Below are positions 44,721-55,225 of a stretch of 64,000 nucleotides of DNA, piece by piece (within the stretch, counting starts at the first letter, position 1; the number at the start of each line of letters is the position of its first letter). The DNA is from Haliangium sp050303215 (GTDB taxonomy: Bacteria; Myxococcota_A; Polyangia; Haliangiales; Haliangiaceae), in the NCBI RefSeq assembly GCF_050303215.1, contig NZ_JBNLBH010000102.1, positions 1 through 64,000 of the forward strand, read 5' to 3'. Below the pieces are notes generated by a model. The model was not told the origin of the DNA, made no database searches, and saw only the letters and a program-made list of their open reading frames with translations. Position numbers and translations under genes: made by a program.

Positions 44721-47700
44721 ATCGCTCCTGCCCCGCCGCGGCTGTCGTCCCCGCCCGCGCTCGCGCCGTCCGCGTCGCTGAGCACGCGGACCGCGCCATC
44801 GCCGGTCGGCGCCCGCGCCGGCGGCACCGACGTCGATGGCACCACCCCCGGCACCAGCATGTCGGCCGCCGCCGCCGGGTTGTACACCCCCCGGTCGCGC
44901 ATCGCCCGATCTGCCTGGGCCACCAGCTCGTCACCCACCGCACCAGAGATGAAGCGGCCGCGCTGACGTCGGGCCGAGGCCGCGAACAGCACCATGTCGA
45001 GCTCTTCGAGCTGCTCCTCCGCGTCCTCGAGCAGCGACAGCACCCGCCTGCGCCGGTCTCGGCGCGCGTTCACGCCGGCCATGAGCAGCCGCGCCAGCGC
45101 GGTGGCCCAGGGCACCCGCTCGCGCAGCAGCGCGCGTGCGTCTCCGGCCGCGACACCCACGAAGCGCCGGGCCAGATCGGGCTCGGCCAGCGCCAGCGCC
45201 AGCGCGGCCCGGGCCCGCATGTGCGTGGACTCCACCCGCGTCATCTGCACCCGCCGGAGCAGCGAGCGCCCCAGCGGCTTCCAGGCGACCACGATCCGGG
45301 CCCAGGCAGTGTGCGCGTCGCCCGTGTACAGGTCGATCTGGACCTTGGTCAGGAGCTGCAAATAGTGCTGCAGGTGATAACCACTGTGCACCTGCCAGTG
45401 GACCTCGGCCTGACCGATGGTGTGGCGCGCGCCGGCCGGATCGTCGATCACCAGATCGCCGTAGGGAGCCAGGCAGTCGAGCACGGCGGCGGTGTAGTGA
45501 TCGCCGCGCTCCAGGGCGTGGCGGGTCGAGGTCGCGGCCTGACGCCCGAGCAGCTCCCACTCGCCCAGATAGAAGTGGGCCAGGCAGCGGAACATCTGCG
45601 CGGTCGCCGCCTCCCACGACGCCCCCATGCACTGCTCGCGAAAAATCTCCTCCGCGCGGGCCAGCTTGATGGTGGCCAGGCGCCAGCGTCCGGTGAGCAT
45701 GGCGATGATGCCCGGGGCCAGCGCGGCCAGGCCCCGGGCCAGCGGGTCGCCGGTGCGACGCGCAATGGCCGAGGCCCGTCGCGCGACCCGGGCGGCGCGG
45801 CGGGCGTGACGGCGCCCACGAGAGGCGATGTGCCCCGCCCCCACCGCCATGGTCGCAGCGATGCGCGCCTCGTCCCCTTGCCGCAGCGAGGTCAACAGGC
45901 AGCGCGTGGCCAGCTCGGCCCCGCGTACCAAATCGACCGCGCTCACCGCCAACGCCCCCGACCACAGCAGGTCCGAGCGCTGCCGTTCGGACACCGGGAT
46001 GGACTCCGGCGCGCGCGGCCGATAGCCCAGGCCGCGCACACGCAGCCAGGCCCGGCGCAGCAGCAGCGACAACAGCGCCCGCTTGCTGGACTTGGCCCAG
46101 CTCAGCCCGACCCGGGCCATGAGCAGCTCGAGCAGGCTCGAGCCCTGGTCGAAGTGGCCGCTGCGGAACATCTGGTCGGCGGCGCGACGGCGGCACTCCA
46201 ACGCCACGTCGTAGCCGTCGATGGCGGGCACCAGCGTCGGCGCTTCCGGCCCGGTCAGGCTCGACGGCTCGTCGGTGCTGGCCGCGCCCTCGGCCGCGGC
46301 CAGGTAGGCGTCGATGGCCTCGGTGCTGCGGCCCGCATTGCTGAGCGCGTTGCCCAGGCGGATGTACAGATCCCGCTGCTCCGGCTCGCTCCAGGCCCGC
46401 ACGTCGAGCACCAGGCGCAGCATGTGCGCGGCCCGGCCGAACGCCAGCGCGCGCTCGGCGGCCTCGGCCGCAGCCAGCGCCAACTCGGCCGCGCGCTCCA
46501 GGCGACCGGCGCCGTGATAGTGCACGGCCAGCATCTCCGGGTCGTCGATGCCCCAGTCTTCGAGCGCGTCGGCCAGCCAGCCGTGGTGACCGCGCAGCTC
46601 GTCCTCGCCGAGTTGGACCAGCACCGCCTCGCGGATGCGATCGTGATAGATCTCGACCGCGTCTGACAACGACGGGCCGCGGGTGCGCACGAAGTGCCCG
46701 GCCCGGAGCCCGGCCAGCGCGCTCAGCTCCTCGCCGTCGAGCCCGGCCGCGCGCAGGGCCACCCCCTGCGGGATCGGCCGACCCGCCACCGCGACCACGT
46801 CGAGCAGGGCCCGGGCCGGCCCGTCGAGCTGACGGCGGCGCTCGAGCAGCACATTGGCCAGGGTGATGTACCCCGCCTCCACCCCCTCGGCCCCGCGCGA
46901 AAAGCTGGCCAGGTAGCGCATCATCTCGCCCAGGAAGAAGGGGCTGCCGGCGCACTCCTGCATGCAGATGCGGGCCAGGTGCTGACCCCAGCCGTCGAGG
47001 TTGCCGTCGAACGCGGCCGGCTGATGCGCGCGCGCCCGCTCAGTGTCCAGCCGGCGCCAGATGGCCAGGGACAGCTTGTGAGCATCGCGACGGGACAGCG
47101 GCCCCACCGGCAGGTCGCGCATGCGCTCGCCCAGCGCCCGCTTGACCCCGGTCCGGAGCGAGCGGATCAGCTCCCCCGAGGCCTCCTCGCTGCGGTAGCT
47201 GGCCAGCAGCAGGAAGCCGGGCGCGTCCGGGGGCGAGATCAGTTCGGTGAGCAGGGCCGTGCTGTCCAGATCGCCCCACTGCAGATCGTCGATCACGATC
47301 ACCAACGGCCGCAGCGACGCGATCCGCACCAGCAGCGCCTTGAGGGCCGCGAACGCGCGCCGCCGCAGCTCGCCCGGGTCGCGGATCGAGGCCGCTCCGA
47401 GCCCGCCGCTGTCGCCCAGCTCGTCGTCCCCGTCGCCGTTCCGGCGGCGCCGCTCGGTGCTCGTGCCCAGCCCGTTGCGATCGCTCAAGAACTCGGCGGG
47501 ATCGTCGAACACCCCGTCAAGGACCGGGAACAGCCGCGCCAGCACCGCGAACGCGGGCCCGAACAGCGAGCTCACCACCGCCTCGGCGGCGGGATCGAGC
47601 TCGACCCCGAGGCCCAGATCCGACGGCCGGCCCCCGGTGTCCGAGCCGGTGTCGAGCAGCACGCGCAGGTCGCTGTCGTCGTCATCCGAGCGCTCGAACG

Positions 47701-49168
47701 AGTCAGGGTCGTCGTCGGTGGCCAAGCGCAGCCGGTGCAGGTAGCGGCTGAGCTCGTCGATGACCCCGTCAAAGGCCTTGTACGGCACCACCTCGCGCTC
47801 GTAGCAACGACCGCGCAGCACCAGCGCCCCGCTCTGATCGCGGGCCTGACGGGCGAAGCGAGCCACCAGCGAGCTCTTGCCCATGCCCGAGGTACCGCTC
47901 ACGAACACCGCCGCCGGCGTCCCCGGCCCGCAGGCCCCGAACGCGTCGCCGAGCGCGTCCAGCTCGCGCTCGCGCCCGACCAGTTCGACCTCGGTGTCGA
48001 GCCCCAGCATCGCGATCGGGCCGCTCACCGCCGGGCTCACCCGCTCGACCGTCGCGCCGAGCCGGGCCAGGATCTCCGGCTCGCTCGGCCGCGCCTCGGG
48101 ATCGCGCGCCAGTAGCCCCATGCACAATTCTTCGAGGTCCGACGGGATGGGCCCCTGCACCAGCCGCGACGGCGGCTTGGGGTCGTGGGTCTGCTTGGCC
48201 AGCAGGATCTGGGCCACCTGGCCCTCGAACGGGCGCACACCCGTGAGCGCGTAGTACAGCATCGCGCCCACCGCGTACCAATCGCTGGCCGGCGTGGCCA
48301 CGTGTCCGGCAGCCTGCTCCGGCGCCATGTACGTCGGCGTGCCCAGCACCAGCCCCTCCTCGCTGTCATGGTGGTGCCAGGGCCGCTCCTCGCTCACCAA
48401 GCCAAAATCCAGCAGCACCACTCGTCCATCCGCGACCATCACGTTGTGCGGCTTGATATCGCGGTGGACCATGCCGGCCCGGTGCAGCGCGCTCAGCCCC
48501 TCGGCGAGCTGGCCCAGCGCGTTGCGCAGCCGGCCCACATCCACCCGGTGCGACCCCCGCGGCTTCCTCGGCACCGGCTGCCGATCGCTGTTGCGCCGCT
48601 GCCGGGCCTTGGGCGACAGCGCCACCGTGTCGGGATCCTCCGGCGTCGCGACGGCCCCGGCCGGCGTCGTCTCCGCCACGGTGTCGGCCCCCGGATCCCG
48701 CAGCAGCGACGGCGACGAATCCAGCGACGGCGACGACCGCGGCGACGGCGACGAGAGCTCGCGCAGGGCCGGGTAGCGCACCGTCTCGCGCCGGCTGTCG
48801 TGCACGGTTTCGCGCTCCGTGACCGCGCCCCGCTCGGTCGCTACCGCCGTGCGGCAGGACACATAGCTCATGAAATCGACCCCGTCGATCAACTCCATGG
48901 TGAAGAACCAGCTCCCGCCTTCCTCGAACAGCTCGCCCAGCCGCACCAAGTTGGGATGGTGCAGCCCCTGCAGCATGCGGAACTCATTCTTGAAGCGCAG
49001 CAGCGCGTCGCCGTCGAGGCGCTGCAGCGTCTTGATCGCCACCCGAGTGCCGTACTCCCGGTCTATCGCCTCGTACACCAGCCCGATCCCACCGGCCCCG
49101 ATCCGGCGCACGATCTCGAAGCGCTGGTTGCCCGCGAACTCCACGGCTGGATCGAGGTGAGCCGGCAT
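44717..49168 (-). CDS. Giant Ser/Thr kinase fused to AAA-type ATPase and TPR region (PknK/ LuxR-ATPase-like)
   Basis: This about 1483-residue protein combines three parts. A protein kinase (about 17-345) has GAGGIGLVYEA, VAIKTLQ with K46, HRDIKPHNVMVADGRVVLL and LDFGLVSEERP, with a Ser/Pro/Thr-rich insert around 105-215 between hinge and catalytic loop. An AAA/STAND-like ATPase follows, with Walker A FVSGTSGMGKSSLVARF near 425 and Walker B PLVIVIDDLQWGDLDS near 620. The final 750 residues are helical, TPR-like (RAAELALAAAEAAERAL). This layout is common in myxobacteria and Mycobacterium PknK. It probably integrates a signal through the repeats. Start at the ATG 49168; a longer frame is possible. 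Confidence 0.9.
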
Positions 49169-49211
49169 CGGTCCGATTATGTCACGTCCCTCTGACCTGC
49201 GGGCCCTGACC

Positions 49212-50102
49212 TCACCGGGTTTGCCGGCGTCGGCGCGGCTTGGGCCGAGACGCTTGATCAGAGCCGTACATCGCATCGACCCCGCCGCTGGCCGCGGCCC
49301 ACAGCGCCAGCAGGATGGCCAGATCCACCAACGCCTGGCGCGTGGACGCCGCCGGCACGATGAGCCCGTAGGTCTCGGCCACGAACCGGAAATTCTTCAG
49401 CACCCGCTCCACCTGCGGGCGCGCCAGGTGACCGTGCCAGTACATCACCCGGGCCACCAGCAGCCCCTGGTGCCGGCGCAGGAACTCGGCCATCGACATC
49501 GTGTTGCTCTTGCGCCCCGGCGGGCGACAGATCTGCAGCAGATCGCCCAGATACGCGTCCCAGTGCAGGGCCAAGAGCTCATTTTCGGGTCGGCGAAGGA
49601 ACTGGGCCCGCTCCACCGAGAACTGCGCCCGCGCCTCCACCTTGAAGCGCGGCTTCACCGGATGCATGTCGAAGAAGGTCTTGCCGTCGTCCTCGTCCTC
49701 GTCCTCGTACTGCCAGCGCTCCCGCAGCCGCCGCCACTCCGTGACCTGCACCACAGGCTCATAGCGAGAGTCGAGCAGCACGAAGCGCTCGTGCTCGTAG
49801 CGCACCACCGTGATCCAGTGGTCCCACTGGTCCACGCACAGGATCACGGGCAGCTTCTGGCTCATATAGCGCACCAGCGCCTGCTTGGCCCGGTCCGGGT
49901 CGGTGCGCCGGACCATGGGCAGATCGCAGTCGAAGTGGCGGGCGGCCCGGGCCAGCTTGACCTCGTTCGTGCCCGCCCACCAATGCGGATTGGCGATGCG
50001 GGCGATGGTCTGCTCGTCGGTCAGCCGTCCGATCGTGACCAGCGCGTGCTTGAGCGCGAACGGGCCGCACGTCCAGTCGTTGGGTTGCTTGTAGAGACCC
50101 AT
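49212..50102 (-). CDS. Papain-like cysteine peptidase (C39-type) protein
   Basis: This about 296-residue protein shows the core of a C39-type cysteine protease: QPNDWTCGPFALKHALV with the catalytic Cys near its N-terminus and VILCVDQWDHWITVV with the catalytic His, plus the downstream FVLLDSRYEPV Asp strand. The C-terminal half (about 160-300) is helical and ends in a basic tail. No transporter is fused, so it is not a bacteriocin exporter; I infer a stand-alone intracellular protease. The start could be the ATG at 50102 or a TTG 14 codons upstream (50144). It is divergent from the ATP-grasp gene. Confidence 0.72.
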   Translation of the reverse strand: MGLYKQPNDWTCGPFALKHALVTIGRLTDEQTIARIANPHWWAGTNEVKLARAARHFDCDLPMVRRTDPDRAKQALVRYMSQKLPVILCVDQWDHWITVVRYEHERFVLLDSRYEPVVQVTEWRRLRERWQYEDEDEDDGKTFFDMHPVKPRFKVEARAQFSVERAQFLRRPENELLALHWDAYLGDLLQICRPPGRKSNTMSMAEFLRRHQGLLVARVMYWHGHLARPQVERVLKNFRFVAETYGLIVPAASTRQALVDLAILLALWAAASGGVDAMYGSDQASRPKPRRRRQTR

Positions 50103-50173
50103 CGCTGCCGGATCAGGGTACGGGGCCGGCTTTCCATTGCGCAAGCGCGATTCTTCTCACAATATCCCGGCCG

Positions 50174-51643
50174 ATGAAGCCGAGCGTACTCATCCTCTGG
50201 AACCAAGTCGAGGAGGACATCTACGAGCACTGGCGGGCCCAGGGTCCCAAGCCCCTGCCCTGGGACCCCGAGCGCACGGTGCCCGACGTCGGCACCGTGG
50301 CCGAGGAGATGGCGCGCATCGTGGCCGCCGTGCGCCTGGTGGCCGAGCGGGTGTGGCTGGTCAACATCGAGGACGACCTGGACCGCATCATCGCCGCGGT
50401 GCGGCTATACCGCCCCGACGTGGTCATGAACCTGATCGAGTTCTTCCACGACGACGCCAGCCTCGAAGCCCACGTGGCCGGCCTGTACGAACTGCTGGGC
50501 GTGGCCTACACCGGCAGCGAGCCCTTTGCCCTGGCGCTGTGCCAGAACAAGTACCGCACCAAGCTCCTGCTCGAGGCCGCGGGCCTGCCCACCTCGCCCT
50601 ATGTCCTGATCGAGCGCGAGCCCGTGCCCCGAGACCACGAGCTCGAGTTCCCGCTCATCGTCAAGCCCGCCCTCGAGGACGCCTCCGGCGGCATCGAGGA
50701 GGCCAGCGTGGTCCACGACCAGGCCGGCCTGGAGGCCCGGGTGAGCCAGGTGCTCAAGGAGTTCAAGATGCCGGCCCTGGTCGAGGAGTACGTCGACGGC
50801 CGCGAGATCCACGCCGCCATCCTGGGCCGCACCCCGCCCGAGGTCCTGCCCCTGTTCGAGATGGAGTTCGACGACTCCGAGTTCAACCCCGACGAGGAGT
50901 GGCGGCCCCAGATCATCTCCTACCGGGCCAAGTGGGACCCCCACAGCCCCGACTTCTACTCCATGGAGGGCACCTGCCCGGCCCAGGAGCTCGATCCCGA
51001 GCTCGAAGAGTACATCCGCGAGGTCGCCGCCGAGGCCTTCAAGGCCGTCGGCTGCCGCGACTACGCCCGCATCGACATGCGCGTGGACGAAGAGGACGGC
51101 GAGGCTTACATCCTCGAGGTCAACCCCAACCCCGACCTCTCCGACGGCGCCGCCTATATGGAGTGCGCCACCGCCAGCGGCCGCAGCTTCGAGCAGACCA
51201 TCGCCGAGATCATCGACATGGCCTGGCAGCGCGTCCGCCGCGCCCGCGCCCAGCACAGCGCCCAGCCCACCGTGGCCGCCGGCCTGCCCTCGGACCACCT
51301 CCTGCGCGAGTGGGTCGTGCAGAAGCGCACCGGTCACCAGGACGTGCTGCCCATGGCCGGCGGGCCCTCGGTCGAGAGCTTGCTGCGCGAGGGCCAAGTC
51401 CAGACTGGGGACGCCGAGGCTGGCGGGGCCGGCGACGTAGACACCCTAGGGACCGGGGTTGAGCGAGGTTCGGCGGATGCCGACGAGCGCGAACCGGACC
51501 CAGCAGCAGCGAAGCCGCGCGCCCAGGGCTCGGACACGCAAGCGAAGGGAGCCACCGAGGCCGGGGACGAGCCCGCCGGGCGTCCCCGGGACAGCGGCCA
51601 CGCTCCCGAGCCGGGGCACGAGCAAGACCCCCCGGGACAATGA
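50174..51643 (+). CDS. ATP-grasp ligase (D-Ala-D-Ala ligase-like)
   Basis: This 489-residue protein has an ATP-grasp domain: PLIVKPALEDASGGIEEASV (nucleotide-binding), ALVEEYVDGREIHAAILG, and the metal site GEAYILEVNPNPDLSDGAAY near 305-330. An N-terminal domain resembles that of D-Ala-D-Ala ligases (VEEDIYEHWRA; VYRPDVVMNL-like strand). After residue 360 comes a disordered acidic tail with many Gly, Glu, Pro and Asp. Some ATP-grasp enzymes join amino acids or modify peptides; with the divergent cysteine peptidase only 71 bp away, a peptide-tailoring pair is possible but not shown. Confidence 0.78.
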   Translation: MKPSVLILWNQVEEDIYEHWRAQGPKPLPWDPERTVPDVGTVAEEMARIVAAVRLVAERVWLVNIEDDLDRIIAAVRLYRPDVVMNLIEFFHDDASLEAHVAGLYELLGVAYTGSEPFALALCQNKYRTKLLLEAAGLPTSPYVLIEREPVPRDHELEFPLIVKPALEDASGGIEEASVVHDQAGLEARVSQVLKEFKMPALVEEYVDGREIHAAILGRTPPEVLPLFEMEFDDSEFNPDEEWRPQIISYRAKWDPHSPDFYSMEGTCPAQELDPELEEYIREVAAEAFKAVGCRDYARIDMRVDEEDGEAYILEVNPNPDLSDGAAYMECATASGRSFEQTIAEIIDMAWQRVRRARAQHSAQPTVAAGLPSDHLLREWVVQKRTGHQDVLPMAGGPSVESLLREGQVQTGDAEAGGAGDVDTLGTGVERGSADADEREPDPAAAKPRAQGSDTQAKGATEAGDEPAGRPRDSGHAPEPGHEQDPPGQ

Positions 51644-51756
51644 CCGCGACGGCCCGGACGCGCGCTCGCTGCGCTCGGTCGAGCGGGGGCGGCACGCCCG
51701 GGTGATGAACCTCCGCTGCCCCATGGGCGCCGCGTGCGAATCTCGGGGCCGACCGC

Positions 51757-51787
51757 TTGACAGCGCCCGGCCCCTGGCCAAAATATG
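51757..51787 (+). promoter_or_regulatory. Sigma-70-like promoter of tRNA-Asn
   Basis: A perfect TTGACA at 51757-51762 is followed after 18-19 bases by the AT-rich AAAATAT at 51781-51787. The tRNA starts 28 bases further on. It stands out because the surroundings are GC-rich. The -10 box is imperfect. Confidence 0.6.
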
Positions 51788-51813
51788 AAGCCTCGCTCAG
51801 CCGAGCGGCGATG

Positions 51814-51888
<75 letters not shown>

Positions 51889-51896
51889 TTCTCTAG

Positions 51897-51925
51897 GGCC
51901 TCACGCACTCCGTGGGGCCCTTTTC
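51897..51925 (+). terminator. Rho-independent terminator of tRNA-Asn
   Basis: The stem GGGCCTCACG/CGTGGGGCCC (one T-G pair) with a CACTC loop is followed by TTTT. It starts eight bases after the tRNA. Confidence 0.8.
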
Positions 51926-52030
51926 TGTTTCGGCTGCGATTGCACTGGGTTGTGTTCACAGATAGGCCCGATACAGGGGCCGGCACACTGCCGGCCGAGT
52001 AGCTCACGGTACACCGTGGTGGTTTATCTA

Positions 52031-52290
52031 CTACCGACTGGTAGCGGATTGGTAGCACCCGGAGAGCGATGATGTAACGCGGCGTGAATTTCCTTCTACA
52101 ACCACCGAGTGAACGCCGAGTTCGATGCGATCCACCCACTGCTGCACGACGGGGTCGCGCCGGGGCAGGTAGTTCAGCTCGGTCACCCCGCGGCCGCCGT
52201 GGCCGAGGGCCTGCCTGATCACCGAGTCGGGCGCCCCCGCCTCCTGCAGCACCGCGAAGGTGCGGCGCAAGCCGTGGAGAGCCGGTCGAG
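52031..52290 (-). pseudogene. C-terminal remnant of a tyrosine recombinase (phage integrase)
   Basis: Only the last 85 or so residues remain of a tyrosine integrase. They include the catalytic box ALHGLRRTFAVLQEAGAPD (His and Arg), RQALGHGGRGVTELNYL (LGH and the Tyr nucleophile). The N-terminal core-binding part and the first catalytic Arg are absent: upstream sequence on the same strand breaks off near 52290 into a phage tail gene on the other strand. Orientation and position beside tRNA-Asn fit an integrase that used that tRNA as attachment site; the element can no longer excise by itself. Confidence 0.78.
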
Positions 52291-52881
52291 GGTACCGAGC
52301 AAGGCCATCTCGACGGCCGGGCCGAGCTCTTGGCCTGGGCCAGCGGCGACGGCCGCGACCTGGTCCTGGCCCGGCCCAACTTCGCCCAGGAGCCACGCTT
52401 CGACTTCCGCCTGGCCGAGGGGGCCAAGCCGAGCACGTGCGATGACGTGCAGATCGCCGATAGCATCGAGCGCAGCTACCGCCGGGTCACGGTCGTGGGC
52501 CAGTCGCGAATGCCGCCGACGTCATCGAGCGCCTACGGTCTCAACCTGCGCCGCTCGAGTTCGGCCGTAGACGAGAGCTGCCCCCTCGACCTGCACCGGC
52601 GCGTGGTCGAAGAGGTGCGCAGCGTGAGCGAGGCCGAGTTGCTCGCGCGCGCCCATCTCGACGACGCCCGCTCCGAGGCCCTCGTGGTCACCGTCGATGG
52701 CTGGCAGCACGGCCAGCGAGGCCGCCTGTACGCGCCCGACACCGTGGCCGACGTGGCCGACGAGCGCAACGGCTTCGCCGCTCGGCTCTACGTGCGTGCG
52801 GTGACCTACCGCGGCTCGCGCACCGACGAACGCAGCGTGCTCGAGCTCGTGCCGCTCCAAACCCGGATGGTGATCCAATGA
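52288..52881 (+). pseudogene. 5'-truncated phage tail hub protein (Mu gpP/gp44-like)
   Basis: The open frame resembles the C-terminal half of Mu gpP-type tail hub proteins: ELLAWASGDGRDLVLARP, then YRRVTVVGQSR, and a final RLYVRAVTYRGSRTDERSVL. The first half of the gene is missing; 5' of about 52288 the sequence belongs to the integrase remnant on the other strand, so two deletions met here. A TTG at 52330 could start a short protein of 183 residues, but it would lack the hub's N-terminal domain. The end overlaps gp45 by ATGA, as in an intact phage operon. Confidence 0.62.
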
Positions 52882-53402
52882 CCTGGGGCGACCGTACGAG
52901 CGAGCTGTGGGGGCGCCTGGGTGACCTCGTGCGCCGCTTCCTGCCCAGCGACACGAGTGACCCGATGCGCTGGCACGTGAGCGGCTACGTGGACAACGAA
53001 GGCGAGGAGACCGACGAGCTCGAGCTCTTCGCCGGCGTCGGGCTCGCCGCCCGGCCACCGTCCGGCGCCAACGCCGAGGCCATCGCCTGCGCCGTGAACG
53101 GCCGCGATCAGCACGTCATCGTCGCTACCCGCGACGCCGACACCTTGCGCGCCGTGGTCGCCACGGTCGGGCTCGAGGCCGACGAAACGGTGGTCTTCAC
53201 CTCGCGAGCCGCGGTCAAGATCACGGCCGACGGGGAAGTGCTCATCGGCCGTATCGGGGGCGAGTTCAAGGCCGTGGCCCTGGCCGACCACACCCACAGA
53301 GTGCCGGCCATCACCGGCCAGGCCAGCTACGCGCCGGGCCCGCCGGCGGGACCGGACACCGGTCCGAGCGGCAGCAACTCCAGCGACACCAAGGTGACCT
53401 GA
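52878..53402 (+). CDS. Phage baseplate assembly protein, Mu gp45-like spike
   Basis: This 174-residue protein resembles Mu gp45, the central spike that punctures the host envelope. The helical start (ELWGRLGDLVRRFLPSDTSD) is followed by a beta-rich OB part (RWHVSGYVDNEGEETDELEL...) and a SRAAVKITADGEVLIGRIGG beta-helix segment; the end is Pro/Gly-rich. It is coupled to the preceding and following genes by ATGA and TGATG overlaps. The assignment rests on order before gp46 and gp47. Confidence 0.72.
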   Translation: MTWGDRTSELWGRLGDLVRRFLPSDTSDPMRWHVSGYVDNEGEETDELELFAGVGLAARPPSGANAEAIACAVNGRDQHVIVATRDADTLRAVVATVGLEADETVVFTSRAAVKITADGEVLIGRIGGEFKAVALADHTHRVPAITGQASYAPGPPAGPDTGPSGSNSSDTKVT

Positions 53403-53773
53403 TGCCCGGTTTCAACTACGCGATCGACCCCGCCACCGGCGACTATACGCTCGACGAGCACGGCCAGTACGTACTCGACGAGACCGCGCGCACGCCCATC
53501 GTGTTGGCGCTGCTCGAAGAGCGTGGGCAGTGGTGGGGCGACCCGTCGCAGGGCAGCGATATCTCCGCGACCCTGCGCGGCCAGCCGCCGGCCGATGTCG
53601 AGGCCGCCCTGGTCGCTGCCGCCGAGCTCGCCCTGGCCCCGCTCCTGGCCGCGGGCCGCATCGTCTCGCTCGCCGTAACCGTGGTCGCCGTCGAGCCCGT
53701 GACCATCCGCGTCGAGGCCGTGGACGGCGGCTCGCGCAAGCCCATCACCGTCACCGTCACGCCCCTGGGGTGA
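53402..53773 (+). CDS. Phage GP46 family baseplate protein
   Basis: This 123-residue protein matches the gp46/W family of baseplate wedge proteins: TPIVLALLEERGQWWGDPSQGSDI is the typical conserved core, followed by two helices and a beta strand (LAVTVVAVEPVTIRVEA). It joins the tail baseplate between spike and gp47. One base of its start is shared with the gp45 stop. Confidence 0.8.
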   Translation: MPGFNYAIDPATGDYTLDEHGQYVLDETARTPIVLALLEERGQWWGDPSQGSDISATLRGQPPADVEAALVAAAELALAPLLAAGRIVSLAVTVVAVEPVTIRVEAVDGGSRKPITVTVTPLG

Positions 53774-53776
53774 ACC

Positions 53777-55225
53777 ATGGCCGACTATCCAATCCCCGAT
53801 CTCGACGAAGCCACCCGCCGCGCTCTCGAGCTGCAGCGCGCGTTGGTGCCCGGCATCGACACCAGCCCGGGCGGCATCGCCTACCGCGAAGCCCGCGCCA
53901 CCGCGGCGCTCTTGCAGGATCTGCACGCCCACATCGAGGCCGTCGATCGCGACGCCACACCGCTCACGGCCGAGGGTGAAGCCCTCGACCGCTGGGGCTC
54001 CCTGCGCGCCGTCGAGCGCAAGGGGGCCACCGCGGCCGCCCGCAGCCAGGCGCTCGAGGTCACCGGTACCGCCGGCGTCGTGGTCTCGGTCGGGCTGGCC
54101 CTTCGTGATCGGAGCACCGGCGTCGAGCTCGAGGTCGCCGCGCCGGTCACCCTCGGTGACAGCGGCCGCGCCATCGCCGACGTGCGCTCGCGAGACACAG
54201 GCACACGCGCCAACCTGCCTACCGGCGCCGCCCTCGACTTCCTCGCCCCGCCGGCCGGCCTCGACCAGGTAGCCCGGCTGGTGCTCGGCCTCGAAGGTGG
54301 CACCGACGCCGAGAGCGACGGCGCCTATCGTGCCCGCGTCGTCAACCGCTTCCGCCAGCCGCCCCAGGGTGGCAACCAGAATGACTTCGAGCAGTGGGCG
54401 CTCCTGGTCGAGGGCGTAGACGCAGCATTCGCTCTGCCGCAACGCGCCGGCGTCGGCACCGTCGATATCGTCGGCCTGCGCGACGGTCAAGGCACGGCTC
54501 GCTTGCTGGACTCGGCCACGCGTGACCAGGTCGCCGCGATCGTGGCCGCGCGCCGGCCGCTCGGCGCCACCACCCGCGTGCTCGAGGTGGTCGCCGAGCC
54601 CGTCGACGTGACGGTCGAGATCACGCCGCTGGCGAGCCTCGCCTACCGCTTCGACTGGGACGACGGCGCAGGTCTCACGGTCGCCAGCTACGACCCGGCC
54701 GGCCGCATCGTGACCGTCGGTGCGGAGCTGCCCTCGACTTTCGGCGCCGGCGCACGGGTCGTCTTCGGCGATGACGGCCGGGTCTTCCTCGCCGCCGCCG
54801 TCGTGTCGTCTATGCAGTTCGTACTCGGGGCCGAGGACGTCGAGCTGCTCACCTACGTGCCGACCCCGGGCACCGCCATCCACGCCGGCGGGCCGCTGTC
54901 CGAGGCCATCCGCCAGGCCGTGCTGAACGGCTACGCCGCACCCGATGGTGCTCGCATCCCCGGCCTGAATCAGCTCGGGCCGGCAAACGATGGGGCCCGC
55001 TACGGCGGCTGGATCGACACCGCCGAGCGTGACCGCATCGCGGCCGCGGCCTTGTCCGTCGCCGGTGTCTACCGAGCCCAGGTCACCCAGCTCGACAAGG
55101 ACGGTGCGGACACCGGGGCCATCGCCAGGCCATCGGATCCCGCCACAGCCAGCGCGCTGCCCACAGAGACCACCACCATCGGCATGCTCGTCGCTGGTCG
55201 CGTGCTCGTGTGGAGGGCGTCGTGA
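53777..55225 (+). CDS. Phage baseplate J/gp47 family protein
   Basis: This 482-residue protein is the wedge protein J/gp47. The N-terminus has LVPGIDTSPGGIAYREA and AEGEALDRWGSLRAVERKGAT; the middle has GLEGGTDAESDGAYRARVVNRFRQ and NDFEQWALLVEGVDAAFALP, all typical of the Baseplate_J family. An inserted barrel near 285-350 (YRFDWDDGAGLTVASYDPAG) is not usual in the family. Its end overlaps the next gene. Confidence 0.88.
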   Translation: MADYPIPDLDEATRRALELQRALVPGIDTSPGGIAYREARATAALLQDLHAHIEAVDRDATPLTAEGEALDRWGSLRAVERKGATAAARSQALEVTGTAGVVVSVGLALRDRSTGVELEVAAPVTLGDSGRAIADVRSRDTGTRANLPTGAALDFLAPPAGLDQVARLVLGLEGGTDAESDGAYRARVVNRFRQPPQGGNQNDFEQWALLVEGVDAAFALPQRAGVGTVDIVGLRDGQGTARLLDSATRDQVAAIVAARRPLGATTRVLEVVAEPVDVTVEITPLASLAYRFDWDDGAGLTVASYDPAGRIVTVGAELPSTFGAGARVVFGDDGRVFLAAAVVSSMQFVLGAEDVELLTYVPTPGTAIHAGGPLSEAIRQAVLNGYAAPDGARIPGLNQLGPANDGARYGGWIDTAERDRIAAAALSVAGVYRAQVTQLDKDGADTGAIARPSDPATASALPTETTTIGMLVAGRVLVWRAS

